Under the pieces are notes generated by a model. It had not been told where the DNA came from and did not search any database. It worked only from the letters and a program-made list of their open reading frames with translations. A stretch of DNA of 24,585 bases from Candidatus Thiodiazotropha sp. (ex Gloverina cf. vestifex) (GTDB lineage Bacteria > Pseudomonadota > Gammaproteobacteria > Chromatiales > Chromatiaceae). Location: assembly GCA_025656435.1 (NCBI GenBank), contig JAHXHT010000007.1:1-24585 (forward strand), in the 5' to 3' direction. Of the stretch, positions 1 to 7,853 are shown piece by piece. Both the position numbers and the translations under genes were made by a program. Numbering within the stretch: position 1 is the first letter of the stretch; each line of letters begins with the position of its first letter.

Positions 1-157
1 TTGTTTGCTTCATGGGGTCTATATAATGATTGGCCTAGAATGTGCACCATTATCCCTCAATCGATGGATTCGTTCAGAGCTTCCCTAGCGGGCTGACATC
101 CTTGAATGTCTCCCGAAAGAGTCGATCATCACCGGATTTGTCTTTCTCTTTACTCAT
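1..157 (-). pseudogene. Decayed 5' end of a probable Smr-domain gene
   Basis: Read on the minus strand from ATG at 157, 27 codons are open and then stop at TGA (74-76). The peptide contains the stretch DDRLFRETFKDVSPL, which resembles the conserved N-terminal segment (LFR...V.PL) of Smr/MutS2-C-terminal-like proteins. Shifting one frame just before the stop continues with SSERIHRLRDNGAHSRP, also reminiscent of the basic linker of that family, before another stop near position 22. This suggests at least two lesions. Only the amino-terminal part can be judged, because the window ends at base 1 and any Smr domain would lie to the left. It is divergent from surE. The family assignment is by eye from a short segment; the alternative is chance similarity. 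Confidence 0.4.
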
Positions 158-287
158 GTAAGTCGTGATTTATAACGGGTAGATCTGCATGTTAGGAGCT
201 GTCTGGCGGAATCTCAATCTCTTGGTTGTATGGGTGGCCATTTCAAAGGTGTGAAGGCCTCTCAATTCCAGTATATTGTGCCTCCGT

Positions 288-1031
288 ATGAAGATCCTTC
301 TGAGCAACGACGATGGTTACCAGGCGCCAGGCCTGCTGGCGCTGGCAAATGCCCTCTCCACGATCGCTGATATCGTGGTGGTGGCGCCGGATCAGGATCG
401 CAGCGGCGCCAGTAACTCACTCACACTGGTCAACCCCCTGCGTGCGCGCACCATGGAGAATGGCTTTATCCGGGTTGATGGCACACCGACCGATTGCGTT
501 CACCTGGCCATCACCGGGTTACTCGATGAGGATCCCGATCTGGTGGTTTCCGGTATCAATGCGGGCCCCAACATGGGTGATGATGTGCTCTACTCGGGTA
601 CCGTGGCGGCAGCCACCGAGGGACGCTTTCTCGGCCTGCCGGCCATTGCTATCTCGATGAACGCGCATGAGCCCGAACATATCGAAACGGGAGCACGTGT
701 CGCCCTTGAGCTGGTACAACGCCTGTCCCGCTGCCCGCTGACGGAAAATGTCATTCTCAATGTCAATGTGCCCGACCTCCCCTATGAGGCGCTGCAAGGC
801 TTTCGTTCCACACGTCTGGGGCATCGTCATAAGGCCGAGCCGGTGGTGAAGACCACTGACCCTCGAGGCAAGATTATCTACTGGGTGGGGCCAGCCGGCG
901 CTGAACAGGACGCTGGACCTGGTACCGACTTCCATACCGTCCGTGAAGGTTTTGTCTCGGTGACGCCTCTACAGGTGGATCTGACCCGGCACAATGCACT
1001 GAGTATCGTGGAGGACTGGCTGATCCGATGA
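288..1031 (+). CDS. surE: 5'/3'-nucleotidase SurE
   Basis: SurE is a cytoplasmic metal-dependent phosphatase that removes phosphate from 5'- and 3'-nucleotides and short polyphosphate, usually in a stationary-phase cluster with pcm and rpoS. The 247-residue protein opens with MKILLSNDDGY, which includes the metal-binding Asp pair D8-D9. It also has the S39 region (DRSGASNS) and the SGINAGPN motif near residues 88-95, which supplies the Asn ligand. Length is normal for the family (about 250). I chose ATG 288 because SurE proteins begin at this MKILLSNDDG. An in-frame TTG at 276 would add four residues. It overlaps pcm by four bases (ATGA), so the two are probably translationally coupled. First gene of the surE-pcm-yqaA-nlpD-rpoS run. 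Confidence 0.95.
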   Translation: MKILLSNDDGYQAPGLLALANALSTIADIVVVAPDQDRSGASNSLTLVNPLRARTMENGFIRVDGTPTDCVHLAITGLLDEDPDLVVSGINAGPNMGDDVLYSGTVAAATEGRFLGLPAIAISMNAHEPEHIETGARVALELVQRLSRCPLTENVILNVNVPDLPYEALQGFRSTRLGHRHKAEPVVKTTDPRGKIIYWVGPAGAEQDAGPGTDFHTVREGFVSVTPLQVDLTRHNALSIVEDWLIR

Positions 1032-1693
1032 TCATTCGGCCAGAGCATCAGGGTATCGGCATGACCTCGCAACGCACGCGGGAAAGGCTGATCCAGCGAC
1101 TACGCGAAAAGGGTATCCGTGACATCTCCGTGCTTGAAGCCATGCGGAATATGCCGCGGCATATCTTCGTGGATGAGGCGTTGGCCAGCCGAGCCTATGA
1201 AGACACCGCCTTGCCGATCGGCCACGGTCAGACCATATCACAGCCCTACACGGTGGCTCGCATGACTGAGGCGCTGATGCAGGGAGCGACACCAGAGACG
1301 GTCTTAGAGATCGGTACCGGTTCCGGATTTCAGTGCGCTATCCTGGCAAAATTGGTCAGGCGTGTGTACAGCGTAGAACGCATCGAGGCCTTGCTGGATT
1401 TGGCACGGAGTCGGTTTAGGGAACTTGGCATACGAAATGTCCGTCTCAAACACAGTGACGGGGGGATCGGTTGGCCGGAATATGGCCCATTCGATGGCAT
1501 ATTGGTGACTGCAGCACCGACCGGATTGCCTCAGCAGCTATTGGAACAGCTAGCGGTTGGCGGCAGGCTCATCCTGCCATTGCAGAAAAGACAAGGGCAA
1601 GTGATGTTGAGGATTACCAGAACCGTGGATGGTTATCAGCAGGAACAGTTGGAGTCAGCCAACTTCGTGCCGCTGCAGGGAGGCACTATCTGA
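1028..1693 (+). CDS. pcm: Protein-L-isoaspartate O-methyltransferase
   Basis: This enzyme uses S-adenosylmethionine to methylate isoaspartyl residues in aged proteins, starting their repair. Visible motifs are the substrate-binding segment ALPIGHGQTISQPYTVARMTE and the SAM-binding glycine-rich loop VLEIGTGSGFQCAILA, followed by the acidic strand end YSVERIEAL. The C-terminal half contains PFDGILVTAAP, typical of the family. It has 221 residues, against about 208 in E. coli. The extra residues lie at the N-terminus if the start is ATG 1028, which overlaps the surE stop. The internal ATG at 1061 (MTSQRTRERL) would give the usual length and is a reasonable alternative. The stop TGA shares its last base with the yqaA ATG, a second coupling junction. 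Confidence 0.95.
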   Translation: MIIRPEHQGIGMTSQRTRERLIQRLREKGIRDISVLEAMRNMPRHIFVDEALASRAYEDTALPIGHGQTISQPYTVARMTEALMQGATPETVLEIGTGSGFQCAILAKLVRRVYSVERIEALLDLARSRFRELGIRNVRLKHSDGGIGWPEYGPFDGILVTAAPTGLPQQLLEQLAVGGRLILPLQKRQGQVMLRITRTVDGYQQEQLESANFVPLQGGTI

Positions 1694-2274
1694 TGCGACT
1701 CTTCTCCTCTCTATATAGTCGAGCGATGCGTTGGTCGCGTCACCCACATGCACCACGCTATCTTGCCGGTCTGAGTTTCGCCGAGTCCTCTTTTTTCCCC
1801 ATCCCTCCCGATGTGATGTTGGCACCTATGAGTCTGGCCAATCCCAATCGTGCCTGGCATTTTGCTGCACTGACAACTTTGGCATCGGTCCTCGGTGGTC
1901 TGCTGGGTTATGTGATCGGCGTCTTCGCCTTCGATCTGATCGAGCCTTATCTGCATGAGTGGGGTTACTGGCAGGCCTATCTCAAGGCCCAGGGTTGGTT
2001 TGAAGCTTGGGGGTTCTGGGCGATTTTTCTAGCAGGCTTTTCGCCAATCCCTTACAAAATTTTCACTATCACCGCTGGCGTGATATCAATGGCGCTTCTT
2101 CCCTTCCTGTTGGCTTCAGCCATTGGCCGGGGCGCCCGTTTCTTTCTGGTAGCCGGACTCATGGCCTTGGGTGGAGAGCGGATGGAGAAGGCATTGCATC
2201 GCTATGTCGATCTCCTTGGCTGGTTATTGGTGGTTGTCTTTGGTCTGGCAGTTGTGTTTCTCAAATCTTCATAG
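1693..2274 (+). CDS. YqaA family membrane protein (SNARE-associated/VTT domain)
   Basis: A 193-residue integral membrane protein of the DedA/VTT superfamily, YqaA branch; its exact function is unknown. The sequence shows an N-terminal amphipathic stretch, then the segment SFAESSFFPIPPDVMLAPM, typical of YqaA proteins. Several hydrophobic segments follow (about residues 50-75, 95-125 and 165-190), with the re-entrant motif FWAIFLAGFSPIPYKIFTITAG containing the conserved Gly-Phe-x-Pro-x-Pro-Tyr-Lys. I chose ATG 1693 because it overlaps the pcm TGA by one base. A longer reading frame extends to 1471 but would lie wholly inside pcm. In many Gammaproteobacteria this gene sits between pcm and nlpD, which supports the call. 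Confidence 0.88.
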   Translation: MRLFSSLYSRAMRWSRHPHAPRYLAGLSFAESSFFPIPPDVMLAPMSLANPNRAWHFAALTTLASVLGGLLGYVIGVFAFDLIEPYLHEWGYWQAYLKAQGWFEAWGFWAIFLAGFSPIPYKIFTITAGVISMALLPFLLASAIGRGARFFLVAGLMALGGERMEKALHRYVDLLGWLLVVVFGLAVVFLKSS

Positions 2275-2311
2275 GAGATGGGGTATCAATTTGTGGGGCG
2301 GTAATTTTCAA

Positions 2312-3166
2312 TTGATCATCAGAGTGTTTGGATTGTTCCTTCTTTCCAGCCTCTTGTTGAGCAGCCTTGGATGCAGTTCAAAGGGTAGTGCTCCCGTCTA
2401 CTCCCGCTCTGAATCTGATTCATCACCCAGGGTATCGACCAGGCAGGCTTCACGTCCTCCTCACTATGCCCGTAGTTACTACTTGGTTCAGAAAGGGGAT
2501 ACGCTCTACTCGATCGCCTGGCGACAAAATCTGCCCTATCAGCAACTGGCGTGGTGGAACGGTATACGTCCACCGGCTTACCAGATTTTCCCCGGCCAAC
2601 GGTTGCGACTCAAGCTACCGGAGTCCAGTCAGCGAGCAGCGAATAACCCGAGACAGGCGTCCATATCTGTGCCCCGGACAAATAGCCCACCTCCGCCTTC
2701 AGCGTCTGCGAAAACGACGACCCGACCTGCCAAGAAAACTCCTGTTCAGCAGGGCCAATCCTCCGTCAAACCAAAACCCGAGAAACGGCTTAAGTTAACT
2801 TGGGGTTGGCCGACGAAAGGGAGAGTAGTGCAGACTTTTTCGCATGGAGACGCTACCCGTAAAGGCGTATGGATTGAAGGGGCAATGGGGCAACCTGTCA
2901 CAGCATCTGAAGCTGGCAAGGTGGTTTATGCTGGCAATGGACTGGTGGGGTATGGCAACCTTGTCATCATAAAGCACGATCAGTCTTACTTGAGTGCCTA
3001 CGGTTACAACAGTAAGTTAGTGGCTAGCGAAGGCGATACGGTGAAGCGTGGTGAAGTCGTGGCACGGATGGGTTCACCTAACAGCGGCAGCCAACCCGTG
3101 CTTCATTTTGAGATCAGGCGACAAGGTAAACCGGTTAATCCGTTACCTTTGTTGCCTCGCAGATAA
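2312..3166 (+). CDS. nlpD: NlpD-like lipoprotein, LysM plus degenerate LytM (M23) domain
   Basis: NlpD is an outer-membrane lipoprotein that activates the amidase AmiC during cell separation rather than cutting peptidoglycan itself. From TTG 2312 the product has 284 residues. A lipoprotein signal ends at LLSSLGC, with Cys about 21 as the lipidation site. A LysM domain begins YYLVQKGDTLYSIAW, a Pro/Ser/Thr-rich linker follows, and a C-terminal LytM/M23 domain runs from GWPTKGRVVQTF to the end. Catalytic zinc residues are absent: the first His position reads RKGVWIEG, the SAYGYN segment lacks its His, and the last His-x-His is HFE. This is as expected for NlpD. The start is uncertain: TTG 2291, after AGGAG at 2273-2277, would add seven residues. 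It lies 90 bases before rpoS, the usual order. Confidence 0.87.
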   Translation: MIIRVFGLFLLSSLLLSSLGCSSKGSAPVYSRSESDSSPRVSTRQASRPPHYARSYYLVQKGDTLYSIAWRQNLPYQQLAWWNGIRPPAYQIFPGQRLRLKLPESSQRAANNPRQASISVPRTNSPPPPSASAKTTTRPAKKTPVQQGQSSVKPKPEKRLKLTWGWPTKGRVVQTFSHGDATRKGVWIEGAMGQPVTASEAGKVVYAGNGLVGYGNLVIIKHDQSYLSAYGYNSKLVASEGDTVKRGEVVARMGSPNSGSQPVLHFEIRRQGKPVNPLPLLPRR

Positions 3167-3256
3167 AAACAAAAAAGAGATTTTGTCAGGCGGTATCGAA
3201 GTTATCGGGATGCGTGTCGAACCTCGGCATGTGTCCACTCTTGGGAGTGGAGTGTA

Positions 3257-4258
3257 ATGAGTAAGCGTTCCGTTGAAGCGGATGATAGTACCGATAGCCC
3301 GGTGATTGACAAAGATGCTGTTCTCGCTGAAAAAGGTGAAGACAGTGAGGAAGTGGAAGTTATCACTGAATCGCCGGAAACTACCGAAGAAGTTCTGAAA
3401 TTTAAGGCCCCGGAGCCTGCTGATGCGCAGATGGACGCCACCCGCCTCTATCTGAATGAGATCGGCATCTCGAAACTCCTGACAGCTGAAGAGGAGGTCT
3501 ACTTCTCCCGCCTGGCGCAAAAGGGTGACCAGGCAGCCAGACAACGAATGATAGAGAGTAATCTTCGCCTGGTGGTAAAGATTGCCCGGCGCTATATGAA
3601 CCGGGGATTGGCACTGCTTGATCTTATTGAAGAGGGTAATCTTGGGTTAATCCGGGCCGTTGAGAAGTTTGACCCCGAGCGGGGCTTTCGCTTTTCGACT
3701 TATGCCACCTGGTGGATCCGCCAGACCATCGAGCGGGCGATCATGAATCAGACCCGCACCATCCGTCTGCCGATCCATGTGGTCAAGGAGATCAATGTCT
3801 ATCTTCGTGCAGCGCGGAAACTGGCTCAATCCCTCGATCACGAACCCAGTTCAGAAGAGATTGCAGATCTGCTCGACAGGCCGATCGATGAGGTAAAGCG
3901 CATGCTCGGGCTGAACGAGCGCGTGACCTCGGTGGATACTCCTTTTGGCAAGGATGCCGACAAGCCGTTGCTAGATACCATTGCAGACGAAAAGAGTCAC
4001 GATCCCACGGTGGATATTCAGAACGATGGATTGAACGCCAATCTTGATCGCTGGCTGGGCAAGTTGAACGACAAACAACGCGAAGTGGTTGAGCGGCGTT
4101 TCGGCCTGCATGGTTACGAAAACTCAACCCTGGAGCAAGTTGCCAACGAGTTAGATGTCACAAGGGAACGGGTGCGGCAGATCCAGATGGATGCACTGAG
4201 GCGCCTCAGGGATATTTTGGAACGGGATGGTTTTTCCGTCGAATCGATCTTCAAATGA
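3257..4258 (+). CDS. rpoS: RNA polymerase sigma factor RpoS (sigma-38)
   Basis: The general-stress and stationary-phase sigma factor. The 333-residue protein has an acidic N-terminus (region 1.1-like, about residues 1-50). Sigma region 1.2 contains DATRLYLNEIGISKLLTAEE, and region 2 contains NLRLVVKIARRYMNRG and FDPERGFRFSTYATWWIRQ. Region 3 begins RTIRLPIHVVKEIN. Region 4 carries the DNA-binding helix-turn-helix STLEQVANELDVTRERVRQIQ. Length matches RpoS (about 330), and the position after nlpD separates it from RpoD and RpoH. The start at ATG 3257 follows purine-rich GGGAG and GGAG at 3243-3252. Its stop codon overlaps the ATG of the following fnr-like gene (ATGA, 4255-4258), so the regulator is probably translated from rpoS mRNA, which is unusual. 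Confidence 0.96.
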   Translation: MSKRSVEADDSTDSPVIDKDAVLAEKGEDSEEVEVITESPETTEEVLKFKAPEPADAQMDATRLYLNEIGISKLLTAEEEVYFSRLAQKGDQAARQRMIESNLRLVVKIARRYMNRGLALLDLIEEGNLGLIRAVEKFDPERGFRFSTYATWWIRQTIERAIMNQTRTIRLPIHVVKEINVYLRAARKLAQSLDHEPSSEEIADLLDRPIDEVKRMLGLNERVTSVDTPFGKDADKPLLDTIADEKSHDPTVDIQNDGLNANLDRWLGKLNDKQREVVERRFGLHGYENSTLEQVANELDVTRERVRQIQMDALRRLRDILERDGFSVESIFK

Positions 4259-5005
4259 ATGAAGAAAATATCTACCGTATCTGTAGCGATACGGAAATGC
4301 CGCAATCAGAGGAGGTCGAATGCTGCGATTGCGGCCTCGATCCCATGTGCCAGGTTCTTGACTACGCGGAAGTGGGTAGTGGCGTACCCGAAGGTATTCT
4401 GATGAGACGGCAGCGTGTAGTCATGGGAGAAATGCTGTTCAAGTCCGGCCAGGCCTGTGATTACATCTATGCCGTCAAGTCTGGTTCTTTTAAGGCTGTG
4501 ATTAATGAGCCAGGAGGCGGGGAACGGGTCGTTGGGTTCTATTTCGCGGGCGAATTGATTGGTGCCGAAGGCATGGCTGAACGCCGCTACTCATGCGGTG
4601 TACGTGCGCTGGAATCAGGCCAGGTCTGCCAGTTGCATCTGGGACGGCTGATTGAATCGGGTCGACCGCTGGAAACGATTCAGAAGGCGCTTATCGAGAT
4701 GCTTGGTAAGGAAGTGGCGCTGAATCACCTTGTGACCTCCTCACTGGTGCGGCAGAGCTGCCGAGCAGCGAATGGCCGCTTTCCTGTTGTCGCTTTCGGA
4801 GAGATTAAAAAGCCGAGGTTTCTCACCAGCGAGTGTTACGCTACGAATGTCCCGTAGTGATATGGGTAGCTATCTGGGTCTTGCTCGGGAGACCGTCAGC
4901 AGGTTATTGACAAAATTCCAGAGTGAAGGCTTGATCCGGCTTCGAAAAAAACAGCTTCAACTGATCGACCGAGCCAGCCTGAATGAGATAGCTTTTGCCA
5001 GTTGA
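4255..5005 (+). pseudogene. FNR/ANR-type oxygen-sensing regulator, frameshifted
   Basis: FNR-type proteins bind DNA as dimers when an oxygen-labile [4Fe-4S] cluster is intact. The N-terminal part (4255 to about 4756) has the cluster cysteines in the C-x2-C-x5-C pattern (C23, C26, C32). A fourth Cys lies in RALESGQVCQL, matching FNR C122, within a cyclic-nucleotide-binding-like fold. The frame then changes. From about 4757 the +1 frame reads AAEQRMAAFLLSLSERL and then the helix-turn-helix GSYLGLARETVSRLLTKF, whose E-x-x-S-R is the FNR base-contact signature. Removing one base near 4753-4757 gives a seamless 249-residue FNR. Unrepaired, the protein stops at 4857 (200 residues) without its DNA-binding domain. 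It could be a true mutation, a sequencing error or programmed shifting; no slippery run is visible. Confidence 0.85.
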
Positions 5006-5248
5006 GCAGATATTCTGAGGAGCAACCGCTCGATTTCGGTAATTTAGGTGTACGATCTTTTTGCTACAAAGTTACGTCAGTAATATAGAGTCTAACTCAA
5101 CCCTTGATTCATTACCGTGCTGTTTGCACACAGATCATTTGTTTTGGTAATGATTCTCATCCCAGTTTCTTGACCATTTTTCTTGGTTAATGGTAGAGCG
5201 CTTTTAAGTTGTAATTCTTGTAAAACAAGTGTGCTTTCTTGCATTTCG

Positions 5249-5262
5249 TTGATCTATGTCAA
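5249..5262 (+). promoter_or_regulatory. FNR/ANR-type binding box upstream of ccoN
   Basis: The site reads TTGATCTATGTCAA. It matches the FNR/ANR consensus TTGAT-N4-ATCAA at nine of ten specified bases, with a G for A at the first base of the right half. It lies about 220 bases before the ccoN ATG and downstream of the fnr-like gene whose product should recognise this motif. A TATAAA at 5278-5283 is the nearest -10 candidate. Its spacing is shorter than the usual class II arrangement (box centred at -41.5), so the start of transcription is not fixed. Anaerobic or microaerobic activation of cco genes by FNR/ANR is established in other Proteobacteria. Confidence 0.65.
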
Positions 5263-5365
5263 TTGAGTTAATGAGCCTATAAATTGCATTGAGTTTCAAT
5301 GCGTTATCTAGGTGTATGCAGTCGCATTTTCCCTGAGTTTCGTATTGACATCTGCACCGATAAAG

Positions 5366-5381
5366 AGTGATATATGTCACG
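5366..5381 (+). promoter_or_regulatory. CRP-like palindrome overlapping a possible promoter
   Basis: The core GTGA-N6-TCAC (5367-5380) matches the inner bases of the CRP half-sites, with ATAT at its centre. It overlaps the position where a -10 element would lie for the TTGACA at 5345-5350 (17-base spacing gives TGATAT). A regulator bound here could therefore repress that promoter, or the palindrome could be a relaxed FNR-family site. The motif is clear, but its use is inference. Confidence 0.35.
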
Positions 5382-5480
5382 CTCAAATGCGTCATATGGC
5401 GCACTTGGGTTTTGCGAGACGTTTTTGTCGAGCAAGAAAAATTTGGGTTCTTCAATAATCTGTTTAAATAAGGGGGGTTC

Positions 5481-6914
5481 ATGGACGCAGCAGCCGAGCA
5501 GGAATACAACTTCGATGTTGTTCGCTGGTTTACCGTCATGGCCACAGTCTACTTAGTTGTAGGCGCGTTAGTGGGTGTAATTATTGCCGCAGAATTGGCA
5601 TGGCCGATCGTAAATTTAGATATTCCGTATATCACGTTTGGGCGTCTTCGTCCTCTCCATACTAATGCAGTCATCTTCGCCTTCGGCGGATGCGCATTGA
5701 TGGCAACATCCTACTACAGCGTACAACGCACCTGTGGCGTTCGGCTGTGGAGCGACAAGCTCGCTTGGTTTGTCTTTTGGGGTTGGAATCTGATCATCGT
5801 ATCAGCTGTCGTGACACTGCCTCTCGGTTTGACCTCCGCCAAGGAGTACGCCGAGCTGGAATGGCCGATCGATTTGGGTATTGCCGTTGTCTGGCTAGCC
5901 TATTCTTTCAACTTCATCATGACACTGGCGACACGTAAGTCTTCTCACATCTATGTCTCGAACTGGTTTTTCCTGGGCATGATGGTGATGATCACCTATC
6001 TTCACGTGGTCAACAGTCTTGCGATCCCGGTGGATCTGTTCAAGTCCTATTCCCTCTTCTCTGGTGTTCAGGATGCCATGGTGCAGTGGTGGTGGGGTCA
6101 TAACGCCGTAGGTTTCTACCTGACTGCGGGCTTCCTTGGTATCATGTACTACTTCGTGCCTAAGCAGGCGGGTCGTCCGGTCTACTCTTACCGTCTGTCT
6201 GTTATCCATTTCTGGGCACTGATGTTCGGTTATGTCTGGTTGGGGGCTCATCATCTGCAATATACCGCACTGCCGGATTGGACAGGCTCTTTAGGTGCCG
6301 CTGTCTCCCTGGCTATGATCATCCCTTCATGGGGTGGTGCCGTGAACGGTATGATGACCCTGTCTGGTGCTTGGGATAAGCTGCGCACCGACTACGTCCT
6401 GCGTTTCATGATCATGTCCCTGGCCTTCTACGCCATGTCCACCTTTGAGGGTCCGGTCATGTCACTGAAGACCGTTAATGCGCTCTCCCATTACACTGAC
6501 TGGACTGTCGGTCACGTGCACTCCGGTGCCTTGGGTTGGGTAGCTATGGTTGCTATCGGCGCCATCTACCACCTGATGAAGCATACCTTCCACACCGAGA
6601 TGTGGTCTCAGAAGCTGATCAATGCACACTTCTGGACAGCCACCATTGGCGCGGTCATCTACGTTGTTGCCATGTGGGTCTCCGGCATCATGCAGGGCCT
6701 GATGTGGCGTGCATATGATGAGTACGGCACCCTTGCCTATACCTTCGCTGAGTCTGTTGAAGCCATGCATCCCTACTACGCCATGCGTACTGTAGGTGGC
6801 GCTATCTTCCTGCTTGGTGCAGTTCTGATGCTCGTCAACGTGCTGATGACTGTGATGAAGGCAGCAGGTGAAGGCAGTCTTCAGCAAGCTCGCACCGCTG
6901 CGGCTAGTGCTTAA
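5481..6914 (+). CDS. ccoN: cbb3-type cytochrome c oxidase subunit I
   Basis: The catalytic subunit of the high-affinity proton-pumping oxidase, holding heme b, heme b3 and CuB in the inner membrane. The 477-residue protein has about 12 hydrophobic helices. Ligand histidines are visible: H60 (RPLHTNAVIFAFG) for heme b, H207 in WWWGHNAVGFY and the pair H257-H258 (WLGAHHLQY) for CuB, and H345/H347 in DWTVGHVHSGALGW for the hemes. The cross-linked tyrosine is expected in the YSYRLSVIHFW helix. Length matches known CcoN. ATG 5481 follows AGGGGGG with good spacing. It is the first gene of ccoNOQP, with ccoO 20 bases on. Expression is probably controlled from the upstream FNR-type box. Confidence 0.97.
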   Translation: MDAAAEQEYNFDVVRWFTVMATVYLVVGALVGVIIAAELAWPIVNLDIPYITFGRLRPLHTNAVIFAFGGCALMATSYYSVQRTCGVRLWSDKLAWFVFWGWNLIIVSAVVTLPLGLTSAKEYAELEWPIDLGIAVVWLAYSFNFIMTLATRKSSHIYVSNWFFLGMMVMITYLHVVNSLAIPVDLFKSYSLFSGVQDAMVQWWWGHNAVGFYLTAGFLGIMYYFVPKQAGRPVYSYRLSVIHFWALMFGYVWLGAHHLQYTALPDWTGSLGAAVSLAMIIPSWGGAVNGMMTLSGAWDKLRTDYVLRFMIMSLAFYAMSTFEGPVMSLKTVNALSHYTDWTVGHVHSGALGWVAMVAIGAIYHLMKHTFHTEMWSQKLINAHFWTATIGAVIYVVAMWVSGIMQGLMWRAYDEYGTLAYTFAESVEAMHPYYAMRTVGGAIFLLGAVLMLVNVLMTVMKAAGEGSLQQARTAAASA

Positions 6915-6934
6915 TTCAAAGGGGGTTTCGCAAA

Positions 6935-7648
6935 ATGGCGAATGAAAACCAATCTGTAAGCTTTCAGGAGAAGATGGAGAAAAACATCTGGTTGCTCCTG
7001 ATTATTTTGGCATTGTCTCTGTCTGTGGGCGGTCTGGTTGAGATCGTGCCGCTTTTCACGATCAAGAGTACGATGGAGCACAACGCAGCACCTGAACTTA
7101 TCTGGCAACGCCAGGCAGGTCAGACGCTGAACGACTACAAGCCTGGTGATGGTATGCGTCCGTATACTGCACTGGAACTTGCTGGTCGGGACATTTACCA
7201 GAGAGAAGGTTGTTATACCTGTCACTCTCAGATGATCCGTCCCTTCCGTGATGAGAAGGAGCGTTATGGTCACTACTCGCTGGCTTCCGAGTCCATGTAT
7301 AACCATCCTTTTCAGTGGGGCTCCAAGCGTACCGGTCCTGACCTCGCCCGTGTGGGTGGCAAGTACTCTGATGACTGGCATCGCAAGCATCTGCGTGCAC
7401 CGCGTTCGGTGGTGCCTGAGTCCGTCATGCCCAACTACCCCTGGCTGAAAGATAACTCGGTTGAGGGTAAGGATATGGCTAGACGTTTCTCGGTCATGCA
7501 ACTCATGGGTGTGCCTTACACCGCTGAGGATATTGCCAGTGCGAATGCCGAACTGGCAGGCAAGACCGAAGAAGATGCGATGGTAGCGTACCTGCAAGTA
7601 CTGGGCACCATGGCCAAGCTTGACGAAAACAAGGTCTATCGTGAGTAG
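6935..7648 (+). CDS. ccoO: cbb3-type oxidase subunit II, monoheme cytochrome c
   Basis: A membrane-anchored c-type cytochrome that passes electrons to CcoN. The 237-residue protein has one N-terminal membrane helix (about residues 17-42) and a periplasmic domain. The single heme site is CYTCH (C93, C96, H97), and the likely axial methionine is M165 in VVPESVMPNYPW. Both sequences are typical of CcoO, including SQMIRPFRDEKERYG after the heme site. The start at ATG 6935 has AAAGGGGG a few bases upstream. Its end overlaps the ccoQ start region, as expected for a coupled operon. Confidence 0.96.
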   Translation: MANENQSVSFQEKMEKNIWLLLIILALSLSVGGLVEIVPLFTIKSTMEHNAAPELIWQRQAGQTLNDYKPGDGMRPYTALELAGRDIYQREGCYTCHSQMIRPFRDEKERYGHYSLASESMYNHPFQWGSKRTGPDLARVGGKYSDDWHRKHLRAPRSVVPESVMPNYPWLKDNSVEGKDMARRFSVMQLMGVPYTAEDIASANAELAGKTEEDAMVAYLQVLGTMAKLDENKVYRE

Positions 7649-7853
7649 TCTGAAGGAGTACTTTCATACTGATTGGGCGGCGATGACCACCAATGACTGG
7701 ATCGGTCTGACGATGACGGTGGTCGCCTTCCTGCTCATGATAGTCGTGTATTTCTACGCACTACGTCCAAAAAACAGGGATAAGCTAGAGAAAAATCGCT
7801 TTATCCCGATGGATGATGACGCAATTGATAGCGGAGATAAAAATGGTGGATAA
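7641..7853 (+). CDS. ccoQ: cbb3-type oxidase small subunit CcoQ
   Basis: A 70-residue protein with one membrane helix (about residues 18-37, GLTMTVVAFLLMIVVYFYAL). A basic segment (RPKNRDKLEKNRF) and an acidic tail follow. This layout and its place between ccoO and ccoP identify CcoQ, which stabilises the CcoNOP complex. I prefer GTG 7641, which overlaps the ccoO stop by eight bases and is preceded by AAGG at 7631-7634. A TTG at 7620 would add seven residues inside ccoO. An internal ATG (7683) is less likely. Its end overlaps ccoP by 11 bases. Confidence 0.85.
   Translation: MSSLKEYFHTDWAAMTTNDWIGLTMTVVAFLLMIVVYFYALRPKNRDKLEKNRFIPMDDDAIDSGDKNGG

Larger units (their letters stand above)
5006..5480 (+). 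other. Control region between the fnr-like gene and ccoN
   Basis: There is no credible gene in this 475-base stretch, which is AT-richer than its neighbours. It holds an FNR-type box (5249-5262), a TATAAA (5278-5283) that could be a -10 element, a TTGACA (5345-5350), and a CRP-like palindrome (5366-5381). A weak stem around 5169-5190 (TTGACC with GGTTAA) is too poor to call a terminator. The ccoN ribosome-binding site AGGGGGG (5471-5477) closes it. The long 5' leader suggests more than one promoter. Confidence 0.6.

Noticed and set aside
1471..1692. Longer N-terminus for the YqaA protein inside pcm
   Set aside because: It would lie wholly within pcm in another frame; ATG 1693 overlaps the pcm stop and matches where the family begins.
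2312..3166. NlpD lacking catalytic histidines as a novelty
   Set aside because: Loss of the zinc ligands is the normal state for NlpD, an amidase activator.
5160..5200. Terminator after the fnr-like gene
   Set aside because: The stem TTGACC/GGTTAA is short, AT-rich, contains a G-U pair and has no T run after it.
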